The position numbers and the translations under genes were made by a program. Below, one piece after another: positions 48,675 to 57,444 of a stretch of DNA of 64,000 nucleotides. Below the pieces are notes generated by a model. It had not been told where the DNA came from, searched no databases, and was given only the letters and a program-made list of their open reading frames with translations. This stretch comes from Saccharothrix syringae (GTDB taxonomy: Bacteria; Actinomycetota; Actinomycetes; Mycobacteriales; Pseudonocardiaceae): NCBI RefSeq assembly GCF_009498035.1, contig NZ_CP034550.1, positions 8,432,001 through 8,496,000 on the forward strand, written 5' to 3'. The stretch's first letter is position 1. Each line of letters opens with the position of its first letter.

Positions 48675-51179
48675 TCAGGGTTCGAGCTCCGGCCCCGGGC
48701 TGCGACGGGCGTCGCGTGTGCCCCGCTGGAACGCCGACAGGCCCTTGCGGACCCGCTCGGCGGACTGCTCGGGGTCGACCTCGGCGAGCGGTTCGGGCGA
48801 GGGGTGGAAATCGTTGCGCACGAGCTGCGGCGCGAGGTTCTGCTGCCTGCGCCTGCGCGGCAGTTCGGGCCGACCGGCGGCGGTCGACTTCTGGTCGGAG
48901 GGGGGCCACTCCTCGGCCCGGGTGCGCTGCGGCAGCTCCAGCTCGCCGCTGAACTCCCCGCCGCGCTGGGCCAGGTCCAGGCCGCCGCTCATTCGCTCGA
49001 CCTCGGGCTCGGGATCGGGGGCGGGTGCGGCGCCGGCGTTGGCCGCGGCCTCCGCCTGGGCCCAGAACCCCTCCAGGTCTCGGGACGTGTCGGGAAAGGC
49101 GGCGTCTCGCACTGGGTCGCCCTGCTCGGGGATGTCGTTGAAGGTGCGGCGCGGCAGCTGCCGCGTCTCGGCCGGTTCGGTGGCCGTGGTGGGGCCCGCG
49201 ACGATGGCGGACGGGATCAGCACGAGTGCCAGGGTGCCGCCGTAGGGCGACTCCCGCAGCTCGACGTGGATGCCCCGGCGGGCGGCCAACCGGGCGACCA
49301 CGAACAGGCCCAGGCGGGACTCGCCGCGCAGCCGCATCGCGTCGAACTCCGGCGGGTCGGCCAGCATCGCGTTGTGCTGCTCGCGGTCCTCGGGGTTGAT
49401 GCCCAGGCCGTGGTCCTCGATCTCCACGACGATGCCCTGCGGCACCTCGCTGGCGTGGACCTGCACCTGGGAGCGGGGCGAGGAGAACGCGGTGGCGTTG
49501 TCCACCAGCTCGGCGACCAGGTGGATGGTGTCCGCGACGGCCGCGCCCACCAGCGCGGTGTCCGGCACCGGGTTGACCTTCACCCGGACGTACTGCTCGG
49601 TCTCGGCGACCGCGGCGCGCAGCACGTCGAGCAGGCGCACGGGCTTGCGCCACTGCCTGCCCGGCTGCTCGCCCGCCAGGATGATCAGGTTCTCGGCGTT
49701 GCGGCGGGCGCGGGTGGCCAGGTGGTCGAGCTGGAACAGCGCGTCGAGCTGCTCGGGGTTCTCCTCCTCGCGCTCCAGCTTGTCCAGGATCTTCAGCTGG
49801 CGGTGCACCAGGCCCTGGTTGCGGTGCGCGATGTCGAGGAAGACCCGGTTCACGCCCTCGCGGGCCTGGCTCTCCTTCACCGCCGCGGCGACCGCGGTGT
49901 ACTGGGCGGCATTGAACGCGTCGGCCACCTGCCCGATCTCGTCGCTGCCGTAGTCCAGCGGCGGGACCTCGACCTCCACGTCGACGTGCTTGCCCTCGCG
50001 CAGCCGGTCGACGATGTCGGGCAGCCGCTCGTGGGCCAGGGCCAGCGAGTCCTTCTTCAGCGACGCCAGGCGCGTGATCAGGGCCTTGTTGACCAGGCGG
50101 TGCGAGGTGCGGATGGCGATGAGGATGCCGATGATCACCGCGAGCAGCCCGATGAGGCTGCCGACGATCACGGTGCGGAACTTGCTCTCGCCGCGCGACA
50201 TGGTCACGCCGACCGCGCCCGTGGCCTGCTCGCTGACCAGGGCGGTCAGCTCGGCGGACACCGGGCCGCTGACGTTCTGCCACTCCTGGAGGGTGCCCGC
50301 CTCCTCGGGCCGGTCGCCGTTCTGGACCAGCCGGCCCTCGAACTCGACCAGCCGCTTCCACTCGTCGCCCTCGACCATGAACTGGTAGTGCTCGCGCACC
50401 TCGGGGCGGACGTGGGGCGTGTTCGAGTCGAACGAGGCGTGGTAGGCGCCGACCAGGCTGGCGAACTCGACGTGCTCCTCGGGCGTGAACTGCCCGGCGG
50501 CCAGCGCGCCCGAGGCCAGCGAGGTGGCCCGGGACATCCAGTCGGCGGCCTTGAAGTACTCGGAGGCGGTGATGGCGCCCTTCATCGACTCGGCGTCGGG
50601 CACCACGCGCGCCTGGACGCTGAACAGCGCGTCGCCGGCGTCGAGGACGCTGTTGTAGTAGGTGTAGATCTCGGTCTTCGACGCGCGGCCGGCCTCCAGC
50701 GCCGAGCGCCGCTGCGGGAGCTGGTCCAGCAGGACGTTGAGCGCGTTGATCCGCTCGACGATCTCCGGCGGCGCCTGCGAGGCCAGGTCGGTGAACGCGG
50801 CGCGCATGTCGGTGATCGCGCGGTCGGTGTCCTGCTGCTGGGCGCCGAGGTCGCTGGTGCCGGCCTCCGGCTGGGCCAGCGACGTCATGCTCAGCTCGCG
50901 CTCCTTCTGGATCGCGGCGAAGGTCTGGACGGCCGGGATGGAGGCGTCGCGCACGCCCTGGGCGACCGCGCGGAGGTAGAAGCCGTCGAAGACGGTGTAG
51001 GAGGAGAACAGGGCCCACATGATGAGCAGGACGATGCTGGGGACGACGACGACACCGGTGAGTCGTGAGCGGATCGTCTTGTAGTTCGTCTCCGTGGTGC
51101 TCTTCTGCTTCACAGCACTCCGCAGCCTCGTCCGGTACCAGGTCAGGCGCAGCACTAGGGGCGCTGTCTCCTCGTTCAC
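48675..51179 (-). CDS. cvnA: Conservon sensor histidine-kinase-like protein
   Basis: 834-residue membrane protein. A TM helix (about 40-64) and a large outside nitrate-sensor-like helical region (about 65-330) are followed by a second TM (about 335-358), HAMP-like stretch, and a kinase region with LDIAHRNQGLVHRQLKILDKLE, a HATPase domain (ELVDNATAFSSP N-box, DHGLGI G1, RLGLFVVARLAARRG G2). A Pro/Arg-rich disordered tail (about 680-834) carries a final GLSAFQRGTRDAR motif shared among such proteins. GTG 51179 starts it. It is the receptor component of the conservon. Confidence 0.93.
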   Translation of the reverse strand: MNEETAPLVLRLTWYRTRLRSAVKQKSTTETNYKTIRSRLTGVVVVPSIVLLIMWALFSSYTVFDGFYLRAVAQGVRDASIPAVQTFAAIQKERELSMTSLAQPEAGTSDLGAQQQDTDRAITDMRAAFTDLASQAPPEIVERINALNVLLDQLPQRRSALEAGRASKTEIYTYYNSVLDAGDALFSVQARVVPDAESMKGAITASEYFKAADWMSRATSLASGALAAGQFTPEEHVEFASLVGAYHASFDSNTPHVRPEVREHYQFMVEGDEWKRLVEFEGRLVQNGDRPEEAGTLQEWQNVSGPVSAELTALVSEQATGAVGVTMSRGESKFRTVIVGSLIGLLAVIIGILIAIRTSHRLVNKALITRLASLKKDSLALAHERLPDIVDRLREGKHVDVEVEVPPLDYGSDEIGQVADAFNAAQYTAVAAAVKESQAREGVNRVFLDIAHRNQGLVHRQLKILDKLEREEENPEQLDALFQLDHLATRARRNAENLIILAGEQPGRQWRKPVRLLDVLRAAVAETEQYVRVKVNPVPDTALVGAAVADTIHLVAELVDNATAFSSPRSQVQVHASEVPQGIVVEIEDHGLGINPEDREQHNAMLADPPEFDAMRLRGESRLGLFVVARLAARRGIHVELRESPYGGTLALVLIPSAIVAGPTTATEPAETRQLPRRTFNDIPEQGDPVRDAAFPDTSRDLEGFWAQAEAAANAGAAPAPDPEPEVERMSGGLDLAQRGGEFSGELELPQRTRAEEWPPSDQKSTAAGRPELPRRRRQQNLAPQLVRNDFHPSPEPLAEVDPEQSAERVRKGLSAFQRGTRDARRSPGPELEP

Positions 51180-51327
51180 CCGATCCGGCCACGAAACGGT
51201 AACACCGGAAGATCATTATTACGAAGAGACAGCGATCACTTGCGCGACGCGACGATGAGGTTACCCAGTCGAGTGATGCCCCGAACAGGGGGCCGATGTG
51301 AACTTCTGAGCACCGGCCCCCGGTCTT

Positions 51328-52257
51328 TCACACTTCGGGAACGGAAACCGCGTTGTACGTCGTCGTGGGCGTGGGCGGGGTGGTGAAGCGGGCGTTGGGC
51401 AGGTACAGCCGGTCACCGAACGAGGCGACCGTGGACGGCACGTCGAACCGCGGGTCGGTGAGCTTGGTCACCAGGGTGCCGGACGAACCGTCCCTGACCA
51501 GCCGGAAGACGGCGACGGTGTTGAGCCGGTTCTGCACGACGTACAGGGTGCGGCCCTCGACCAGCAGGCCGTCACCGTTGGTGAGCACCTCCCCGCCGAG
51601 GTCCACCACGCGCGTCGCGCCCGTGCGCGGGTCGACCCGGTGCAACTGCCCGGTGTTGCTCTGCACGATCAGCAACGCCCTGCCGTCGGGCGTCTCCGCG
51701 ATGCCGTTCGCGTTGTTCACGCCGGGGGTCAGCGCGAAGTCGCCGGACAGCGGAATGGCGGTGTGCGCCGCGGGCAGCGCACCGCGGCGGCCGAACGGGA
51801 TCTCGTAGAGCACCGCCTTGCGCGAGTCGGTGAAGTAGGCGGCGTCATCGGTGATCAGGACATCGTTGACGAACGTGTCGGCGTCTTCCGCGAACCGGTA
51901 GGACTTGAGGATTTCTCCCGTTTTCGCGTCGACCACCCTCCCGTCCCCGCCGGCGCCGCCCGCGACGAACAACCTCCCGCGCCGGTCGACCTTCAACCCG
52001 ACCGACGCGGTGCCCGGGCCCTGGCTGAACACCTCGCCGCGCCCGGTGCGGAGGTCGACCCGGAACAGGTCGCCGTCGGCGCGGGAGCCGAAGTAGGCGA
52101 CGGGCGCCGAGCCGATCGCGATGCCCTCCGGCAGGAAGCCGTCGGGGAGCGGGAACTCGGTCGGGAACGGGTGTGCCGGCGCTGCGGCGGCGGGCGCGGC
52201 GGTGACGAGGGAGACCCCCACCACCACGGCGGCCAGCGCACCGAGGGTGCGAGACAT
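51328..52257 (-). CDS. Secreted SMP-30/NHL-type beta-propeller protein
   Basis: 309 residues. Signal peptide 1-26 (GALAAVVVGVSLVTAAPAAAA). The mature part consists of propeller blades with LPEGIAIGSAPVAYFGSRADGDLFRVD, GLKVDRRGRLFVAGGAGG, VNNANGIAETPDGRALLIVQSNTGQLHRVD and GDGLLVEGRTLYVVQNRLN. It resembles SMP-30/gluconolactonase-like secreted proteins. ATG 52257 follows AAGGAG; GTG 52263 overlaps that site. Only a weak 8-bp hairpin with a long loop (51288-51321) lies after the stop. It is divergent from the DUF1996 gene. Confidence 0.85.
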   Translation of the reverse strand: MSRTLGALAAVVVGVSLVTAAPAAAAPAHPFPTEFPLPDGFLPEGIAIGSAPVAYFGSRADGDLFRVDLRTGRGEVFSQGPGTASVGLKVDRRGRLFVAGGAGGDGRVVDAKTGEILKSYRFAEDADTFVNDVLITDDAAYFTDSRKAVLYEIPFGRRGALPAAHTAIPLSGDFALTPGVNNANGIAETPDGRALLIVQSNTGQLHRVDPRTGATRVVDLGGEVLTNGDGLLVEGRTLYVVQNRLNTVAVFRLVRDGSSGTLVTKLTDPRFDVPSTVASFGDRLYLPNARFTTPPTPTTTYNAVSVPEV

Positions 52258-52528
52258 GACCACTCCTTGGGTTCGGATGCGTCGCGCGAGTGTTCCGCGA
52301 CCGGCGGGGCGGGGAGAAGGGTCCTCAGGGAACCGACAGGAAGGGCCACGTGGTGGTTCCTGCCCGAACAGCACGTGGTGCGTAGGTTAGGGGTGGTCGT
52401 TCGATAACGAAAAGGTAACGACAAGGTCGCGGTGTCGAGACGGTACGTATGCCCCTGTGTCCACCGCCCACCGGCGGTCGGGGTTTGTTCGCAGCACATG
52501 CGCGTACCTACGACGAGGTGACACATCC

Positions 52529-53941
52529 ATGACGCGAAACCAGGGGCGGCACCGCTTCTCCCGGCGCACCAAGCTGACCGCGGGCGTGACCGGGTTGGCG
52601 CTCACGATCGGCCTGGCCGTCGCGATTAGCACCGCAGGCGACCAGGGCACCGCCCAGGCCGACGGTGCCGACATCTCCCTGTTCGTCGACATCACCACGC
52701 AGCAGCGCAACGTCAACGCGCCCCGTCCCCGGCGTGGCGCGAGCACGGGCACGTTCACCGTCGACTGCGGCCGCAACGAGAGTGGTCACTTCAACCCCGA
52801 CAACTTCATCGCCCAGCCCGGCGTGCGCAACGGCGCGCAGCACCTGCACGACTACGTGGGCAACGTCTCGACCGACGCCGACTCGACCAACGAGAGCCTG
52901 GCCGCGGCCGACACGACCTGCAAGAACGGCGACAAGTCCGCCTACTTCTGGCCCGTGGTGCGCATCGACCGCGAGGACGAGGACGAGGAGCCCGGCAAGC
53001 CCGACGCCGCCGAGGTCGAGTGCCCGGACGTGCGCCGCAAGCTGCGCAACATCCCGCAGCGCGCCCGCGCCGAGGTCGACCGCCAGCTCAAGGCGCTCAA
53101 GGACCAGATCGCCGAGGCGAACGCGCGGCTCAAGGGCGCGGCCGACGTCGACGACCCGAACTTCGTCAACAACAGCGTGCTGCGGCCGCTGCGGGACAAG
53201 CGGACCGCGACGATCGACCGCATCGCCGAGGCCATCGACCGGTTCGGCCAGCGCCCCCGCGGCCTGCGCCGCCTCGCGCCGTGCACGGTGAAGGACGGTG
53301 ACGCCAACGACGCGCAGGTCGCCGAGGCCGCCAAGGAGGCCGAGCCCGACGCGCCGGAGAACGGCGACGGCAAGAGCGCCAGCGACGAGAACGAGTTGCC
53401 CGGCAACGAGGGCGAGATCCAGCGGCCGGAGGTCGTCGACCTCACCTTCCGCGGCAGCCCGGTCGGCAAGGTCGAGGCGATGCCGCAGTTCCTGCGCGTG
53501 TTGTACGGCGACGCGAAGGTCTCCACCAACGGCCCGAAGAACGCGCGCAACTCGTGGACCTGCACCGGGTTCGAGGACAAGGTGCTGATGAACAAGTACC
53601 CGATCTGCCCGCAGGGCAGCAAGGTCAAGCGCGTCCACGACTTCCCGAGCTGCTGGGACGGCCAGAACACCGACAGCGCCAACCACCGCGACCACATCGT
53701 GTACACCAACGAGCGGGGCGAGTGCCCGGCCGGGTTCAAGGCGGTGCCACAGCTGCGGATCAGCCTGACCTACAACATCCCCTGGGACGTGCAGGTGGCC
53801 GGCCAGTACCTGGTCGACGCGTTCCCGCAGGAGGAGCACAACCCGTTCTCCGACCACGACGACTTCGCCAACGTGATGTCGCCGGAGATCATGGACCGCC
53901 TGGTGCAGTGCGTGAACACCGGCCGCCGCTGCAAGGAGTGA
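52529..53941 (+). CDS. Secreted DUF1996 protein with a charged coiled insert
   Basis: 470-residue exported protein. A twin-Arg-containing N-terminus (RFSRRTKLTAG) and hydrophobic segment (about 20-38) serve as signal or anchor. DUF1996 motifs are present: GHFNPDNFIAQPGVRNGAQHLHDYVGN, CPQGSKVKRVHDFPSCWDGQNTD and a C-terminal NIPWDVQVAGQYLVDAF. Between them is a highly charged helical insert (about 175-310), rich in Arg, Glu, Asp and Ala, which is not part of the usual domain. ATG 52529 follows GAGGTG with 8-nt spacing; a farther upstream GTG is disfavoured. Confidence 0.85.
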   Translation: MTRNQGRHRFSRRTKLTAGVTGLALTIGLAVAISTAGDQGTAQADGADISLFVDITTQQRNVNAPRPRRGASTGTFTVDCGRNESGHFNPDNFIAQPGVRNGAQHLHDYVGNVSTDADSTNESLAAADTTCKNGDKSAYFWPVVRIDREDEDEEPGKPDAAEVECPDVRRKLRNIPQRARAEVDRQLKALKDQIAEANARLKGAADVDDPNFVNNSVLRPLRDKRTATIDRIAEAIDRFGQRPRGLRRLAPCTVKDGDANDAQVAEAAKEAEPDAPENGDGKSASDENELPGNEGEIQRPEVVDLTFRGSPVGKVEAMPQFLRVLYGDAKVSTNGPKNARNSWTCTGFEDKVLMNKYPICPQGSKVKRVHDFPSCWDGQNTDSANHRDHIVYTNERGECPAGFKAVPQLRISLTYNIPWDVQVAGQYLVDAFPQEEHNPFSDHDDFANVMSPEIMDRLVQCVNTGRRCKE

Positions 53942-53949
53942 CCCGCGGC

Positions 53950-54002
53950 TGAACGCGACCTTCCCGACCCGCGCGGCGGCGGGTCGGGGAAGGTCGCGTT
54001 CA
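53950..54002. terminator. Terminator after the DUF1996 gene
   Basis: 21-bp stem with one bulged base (53950-53970 with 53981-54002) and a 10-nt GC loop, 8 nt after the stop. Confidence 0.82.
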
Positions 54003-54105
54003 ACGGGGACCACCGAGGCTGTTGAACCACCGGGCACCCGCACCCCTAGGACCTTCGAGGCCGTCGGTGGCCCGAGCCGCCCACTCCGAACCCGCCAGCC
54101 CCCAG

Positions 54106-54266
54106 CCCGGCCCAACCCAGTCCGCCACACCCAGCCCGCCACACCCAGCCCGCCACACCCAGCCCGCCACACCCAGCCCGGCCCAACCCAGCCCGGCCCA
54201 ACCCAGCCCGGCCCAACCCAGCCCGGCCCAACCCAGTCCGCCCCAACCCAGTCCGCCCCAACCCAG
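54106..54266. repeat. Minisatellite of 14-15 bp units between convergent genes
   Basis: Eleven tandem units: one 15-bp CCCGGCCCAACCCAG, four 14-bp CCCGCCACACCCAG-type (54121-54176), then six 15-bp units (54177-54266), the last two with T for the first C. It lies in the 54003-54330 gap between the DUF1996 and pucR gene ends. Read on the minus strand the 15-bp units would encode repeating GLGWA, but no start or ribosome site supports a gene. Confidence 0.9.
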
Positions 54267-54330
54267 CCGCCGACCCCGTGCCGCTGCCCCCGTGCCGCCC
54301 ACTCCAAGGCCGCCGGGCGGCCCGGCCCGC

Positions 54331-55809
54331 TCACTCCCCGGTCTGCAGGGCCAGGTAGAGGTCGACGCGCTCGGTGAAGTTCGACAGGTCCGCCCCCAGC
54401 AGCTCCTCCACCCGGCTCACCCGGTAGCGCAAGGTGTTCACGTGGACGTGCAGCCGGGCGGCGGCCGCGGTCCAGGAGCCCGAGCAGTCCAGGAAGACCC
54501 GCAGGGTGCCGATCAGGTCGGAGCCGTGCGCGGCGTCGTAGTCCAGCACGGGGCCCAGCAGCCGGCGGCGCAGCGAACCCCGCAACCCCTCCGGCACGCC
54601 GGCCAGCAGCAGTTGGTGCAGCGCGATCTCCTCCCCCGCCACCACGCAGGTCCGCCCGGGGCGCCGCTCGCCCAACCGCCGGGCGTGGGACGCCTCCTCC
54701 GCCGCGCCGCGCAGGCCCGGGTGCGCCACCGGCGAGGAGATGCCGACCAGCACCCGCGCGGGGCCCAGGCCCGGTTCCGCCGTCCGCAGGGCCGACCGCA
54801 CCTGCTCGGTCCACGCCCCGGCCGGCGCCAGGGCGTACACCTCGTCCCCGACGACCGCCACCAGCGACCTCGGCACGACCGCGGCCAGCACCTCCTCCAG
54901 CAGCGCCGCGACCCGTTCGACGCGACCACCCGACGCCGAGGCCGCCACCACCCGCAGCGGCGCACCCGGGTCCCAGCCGACGGCCGCGATGCGGGCCTCC
55001 AGGTCACCGCCGGCCAGCACCTGGCGCAGCAGGGGACCCGCGGCGCGGTTCTCGATCTCCCGCCCCTGCACCACCCGCGCCCGCTCGACCCCGACCAGGC
55101 TGGCCAGTTCGGCGGCCACCTCGTCGTGCGCGCGGTCACCGGACACCACCAGGACCCACGCGCCCAACCGCCCGCCGCCGCGCGCGGCCACCGGCAGCAG
55201 CGTCATGCCGCGCACCACCTTCGGCAGCCGGTCGGCCACCAGGAACTCGCGCACCAGCGCGGCGGCACCCGGCAGGTCCGGGCCCGCCACCACGTGCCCG
55301 GTGCACGACAGCACCCAGCACCCCGCGCCCAGCTCCGCGGTCCCGGCCCCGATGAGCTCCGCCAACCCGCCGCCCTCGGCGACCACGGTCAGCAGCCGCC
55401 GGTGCCTGCCCAGCTGCGCGCCCGCGTCACCGACCCGCTCGGCCGCGAGCTCCAGCACCACCCGCTCGGTGATGGTCGCGAACGACAGGTCGACCGGCAC
55501 CTCCAGCAACGGCACCCCGTGCCGTTCACACGCCTCCACCAGCGCCGCCGGCAGTTCACCCGCATCCGGCGGACTGGCCGCCAACGCGGCGACGCCGGAG
55601 TTCGCCAAAGAAGAAACAAATATTTCACAATCATCCGCGGTGTGGTGCCACAAGAGTCCGGACAGCACCAGCTCACCGCCGGACAGGTACCGGGTCGGAT
55701 CGGGCAGTTCGGTGCCGTAAAGCCTGGTCACCGGCCTGTCGAGCAGTTCGGCGCCGACGATCGGGCGCAGTCGCAGCTCGGGCATGCCGAGCAGGGTCCG
55801 GACTCGCAC
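54331..55809 (-). CDS. pucR: PucR family transcriptional regulator
   Basis: 492 residues. The N-terminal PucR domain (about 1-120: LRPIVGAELLDRPVTRLYGTEL, LANSGVAALA) is followed by a GGDEF-like middle region and a C-terminal PucR helix-turn-helix (LRVFLDCSGSWTAAAARLHVHVNTLRYRVSRVEELLG). GTG 55809 starts it, in the divergent gap with the molybdenum-hydroxylase operon. PucR regulators control purine catabolic genes, so control of 56093-61861 by a purine breakdown product is the natural inference. Confidence 0.92.
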   Translation of the reverse strand: MRVRTLLGMPELRLRPIVGAELLDRPVTRLYGTELPDPTRYLSGGELVLSGLLWHHTADDCEIFVSSLANSGVAALAASPPDAGELPAALVEACERHGVPLLEVPVDLSFATITERVVLELAAERVGDAGAQLGRHRRLLTVVAEGGGLAELIGAGTAELGAGCWVLSCTGHVVAGPDLPGAAALVREFLVADRLPKVVRGMTLLPVAARGGGRLGAWVLVVSGDRAHDEVAAELASLVGVERARVVQGREIENRAAGPLLRQVLAGGDLEARIAAVGWDPGAPLRVVAASASGGRVERVAALLEEVLAAVVPRSLVAVVGDEVYALAPAGAWTEQVRSALRTAEPGLGPARVLVGISSPVAHPGLRGAAEEASHARRLGERRPGRTCVVAGEEIALHQLLLAGVPEGLRGSLRRRLLGPVLDYDAAHGSDLIGTLRVFLDCSGSWTAAAARLHVHVNTLRYRVSRVEELLGADLSNFTERVDLYLALQTGE

Positions 55810-55845
55810 GCGCCCCTCCTCACCTCGACCTCACCTCGACTGAAT

Positions 55846-55879
55846 CGAATCGTCACACCGCGGTGGTACTCACGATTCG
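55846..55879. promoter_or_regulatory. Candidate PucR operator in the divergent gap
   Basis: Inverted repeat CGAATCGT (55846-55853) and ACGATTCG (55872-55879) with an 18-bp spacer, in the 283-bp region between pucR and the hydroxylase operon. A direct pair TGTAGGAA also occurs near 55898 and 55924. This is the best dyad seen, but short. Confidence 0.45.
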
Positions 55880-56092
55880 CCTTCGCCCGATGGTGTTTGT
55901 AGGAAAGCACAAATCCATTCGCTGTAGGAACCTGTGATTCGGAGCCCGCCGCCGTAGCCGATCACCCGCGCCGATCGGTGTACTGACCCACGCACCGGAG
56001 CACCCACCCGCCGAGCAGCCCCCACCCCGACAGCCCCTACCCCAACAGCCCCCACCCCGAGCAGTCGAACAACCGAGCCGCCGAGGTAGCCG

Positions 56093-56965
56093 ATGGACTT
56101 CCTTCGCCCAGCCACCCTCGCCGAGGCGCTGAGCATCAAGGCGCAGCGGCCGGAGGCCGTGCCGATCGCGGGCGGCACGGACGTCATGGTCGAGCTGAAC
56201 TTCGACCACCGCCGCCCCGCCGCGCTGCTCGACCTGACCCGCATCGCCGAGCTGCGCGAGTGGGAGGCGGTCGACGGTTCGGTGCGCCTGGGCGCCAACG
56301 TGCCCTACGCGCGCGTCATCGACGAGCTGGGCGACCGCCTGCCCGGCCTGGCCATGGCCTCCCGCACGGTCGGCTCGCCGCAGATCCGCAACCGGGGCAC
56401 GGTCGGCGGCAACCTCGGCGCGGCCTCCCCCGCCGGCGACACCCACCCGGTGCTGCTGGCCGCCGGCGCGACCGTGGAGGCCGCCTCGGCGCGCGGCACC
56501 CGGCTGATCCCGGCCACCGAGTTCTACCTGGGGGTCAAGCGCAACGCGCTGGCACCCGACGAGCTGATCACCGCCGTCCACGTGCCCGCCACCGGGGCGC
56601 CGCAGCAGTTCGCCAAGGTCGGCACCCGCAACGCCATGGTCATCGCGGTGTGCTCGTTCGCGCTGGCCCTGCACCCGGCGCGGCAGCGGGTCGGCGCGGC
56701 CGTCGGCTCGGCCGCGCCCACGCCGCGCCGCGCGTCGGCCGCCGAGGATTTCCTGTCCGGCGAGCTGACCGCCACCGGCCGGTGGGACTCCCCCGAACCG
56801 CTGCCCGATCCGGTGGTGCGGCGGTTCGGCGAACTGGTTGCCGAGGCCGCGAGCCCCATCGACGACGTGCGCGGCTCGGCCGCGTACCGCAAGCACGCCC
56901 TGTCCGTGCTGGCCCGCCGCGCCCTCGGCTGGGCCTGGCGGGACTACTCCGGGAAGGTGGCCTGA
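56093..56965 (+). CDS. FAD-binding subunit of xanthine-dehydrogenase-type molybdenum hydroxylase
   Basis: 290-residue medium subunit (CoxM/XdhB-type). FAD-site motifs are IAGGTDVMVELN and the TVGSPQIRNRGTVGGNLGAASPAGDTHP stretch; a later AKVGTRNAMVIAV matches the family. ATG 56093 starts the operon. The order medium - small - deaminase - large - deaminase suggests hydroxylation of purines. No XdhC-type maturation factor is encoded in the operon. Confidence 0.93.
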   Translation: MDFLRPATLAEALSIKAQRPEAVPIAGGTDVMVELNFDHRRPAALLDLTRIAELREWEAVDGSVRLGANVPYARVIDELGDRLPGLAMASRTVGSPQIRNRGTVGGNLGAASPAGDTHPVLLAAGATVEAASARGTRLIPATEFYLGVKRNALAPDELITAVHVPATGAPQQFAKVGTRNAMVIAVCSFALALHPARQRVGAAVGSAAPTPRRASAAEDFLSGELTATGRWDSPEPLPDPVVRRFGELVAEAASPIDDVRGSAAYRKHALSVLARRALGWAWRDYSGKVA

Positions 56966-56967
56966 CC

Positions 56968-57444
56968 ATGCGCGTGGAGCTGACCGTGAACGGCAGGCGC
57001 CGCCGGGCCGACGACGTCTGGGAGGGCGAGAGCCTGCTGTTCCTGCTGCGCGAGCGCCTGGGCCTGCCCGGCTCCAAGAACGCCTGCGAGCAGGGCGAGT
57101 GCGGCTCCTGCACGGTGTACCTGGACGACGTGCCGGTGTGCGCGTGCCTGGTCGCCGCCGGTCAGGCGCAGGACCGCGAGGTCCGCACCGTCGAGGGCCT
57201 GGCCGACGGGGACGCGCTCGACCCCGTCCAGGCGGCCTTCGTCGAGGCGGGCGCGGTGCAGTGCGGTTTCTGCACCCCCGGCCTGGTCGTGGCCACCCAC
57301 GACCTGCTCGACCGCGTCCCGCGGCCCAGCGACCCGGAGATCCGCGAGGCGCTGGCCGGCAACCTCTGCCGCTGCACCGGCTACGAGAAGATCCTCGACG
57401 CCGTGCGGCTGGCGGCCGCCACGCGGGCGAACGGGCGCCGATGA
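56968..57444 (+). CDS. 2Fe-2S subunit of xanthine-dehydrogenase-type molybdenum hydroxylase
   Basis: 158-residue small subunit. The plant-type 2Fe-2S cluster has CEQGECGSCTVYLDD with a further Cys in VPVCACL, and the second all-helical cluster domain has CGFCTPGLVV and GNLCRCTGYEKI. It carries electrons from the molybdenum centre to FAD. ATG 56968 is 2 nt after the preceding stop; its own stop overlaps the deaminase start by 4 nt (ATGA). Confidence 0.95.
   Translation: MRVELTVNGRRRRADDVWEGESLLFLLRERLGLPGSKNACEQGECGSCTVYLDDVPVCACLVAAGQAQDREVRTVEGLADGDALDPVQAAFVEAGAVQCGFCTPGLVVATHDLLDRVPRPSDPEIREALAGNLCRCTGYEKILDAVRLAAATRANGRR

Noticed and set aside
54046..54302. Minus-strand frames encoding GLGWA repeats in the minisatellite
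   Set aside because: The repeat is of 14/15 bp mixed period, frames break at the 14-bp part and no ribosome site is present; treated as non-coding repeat.
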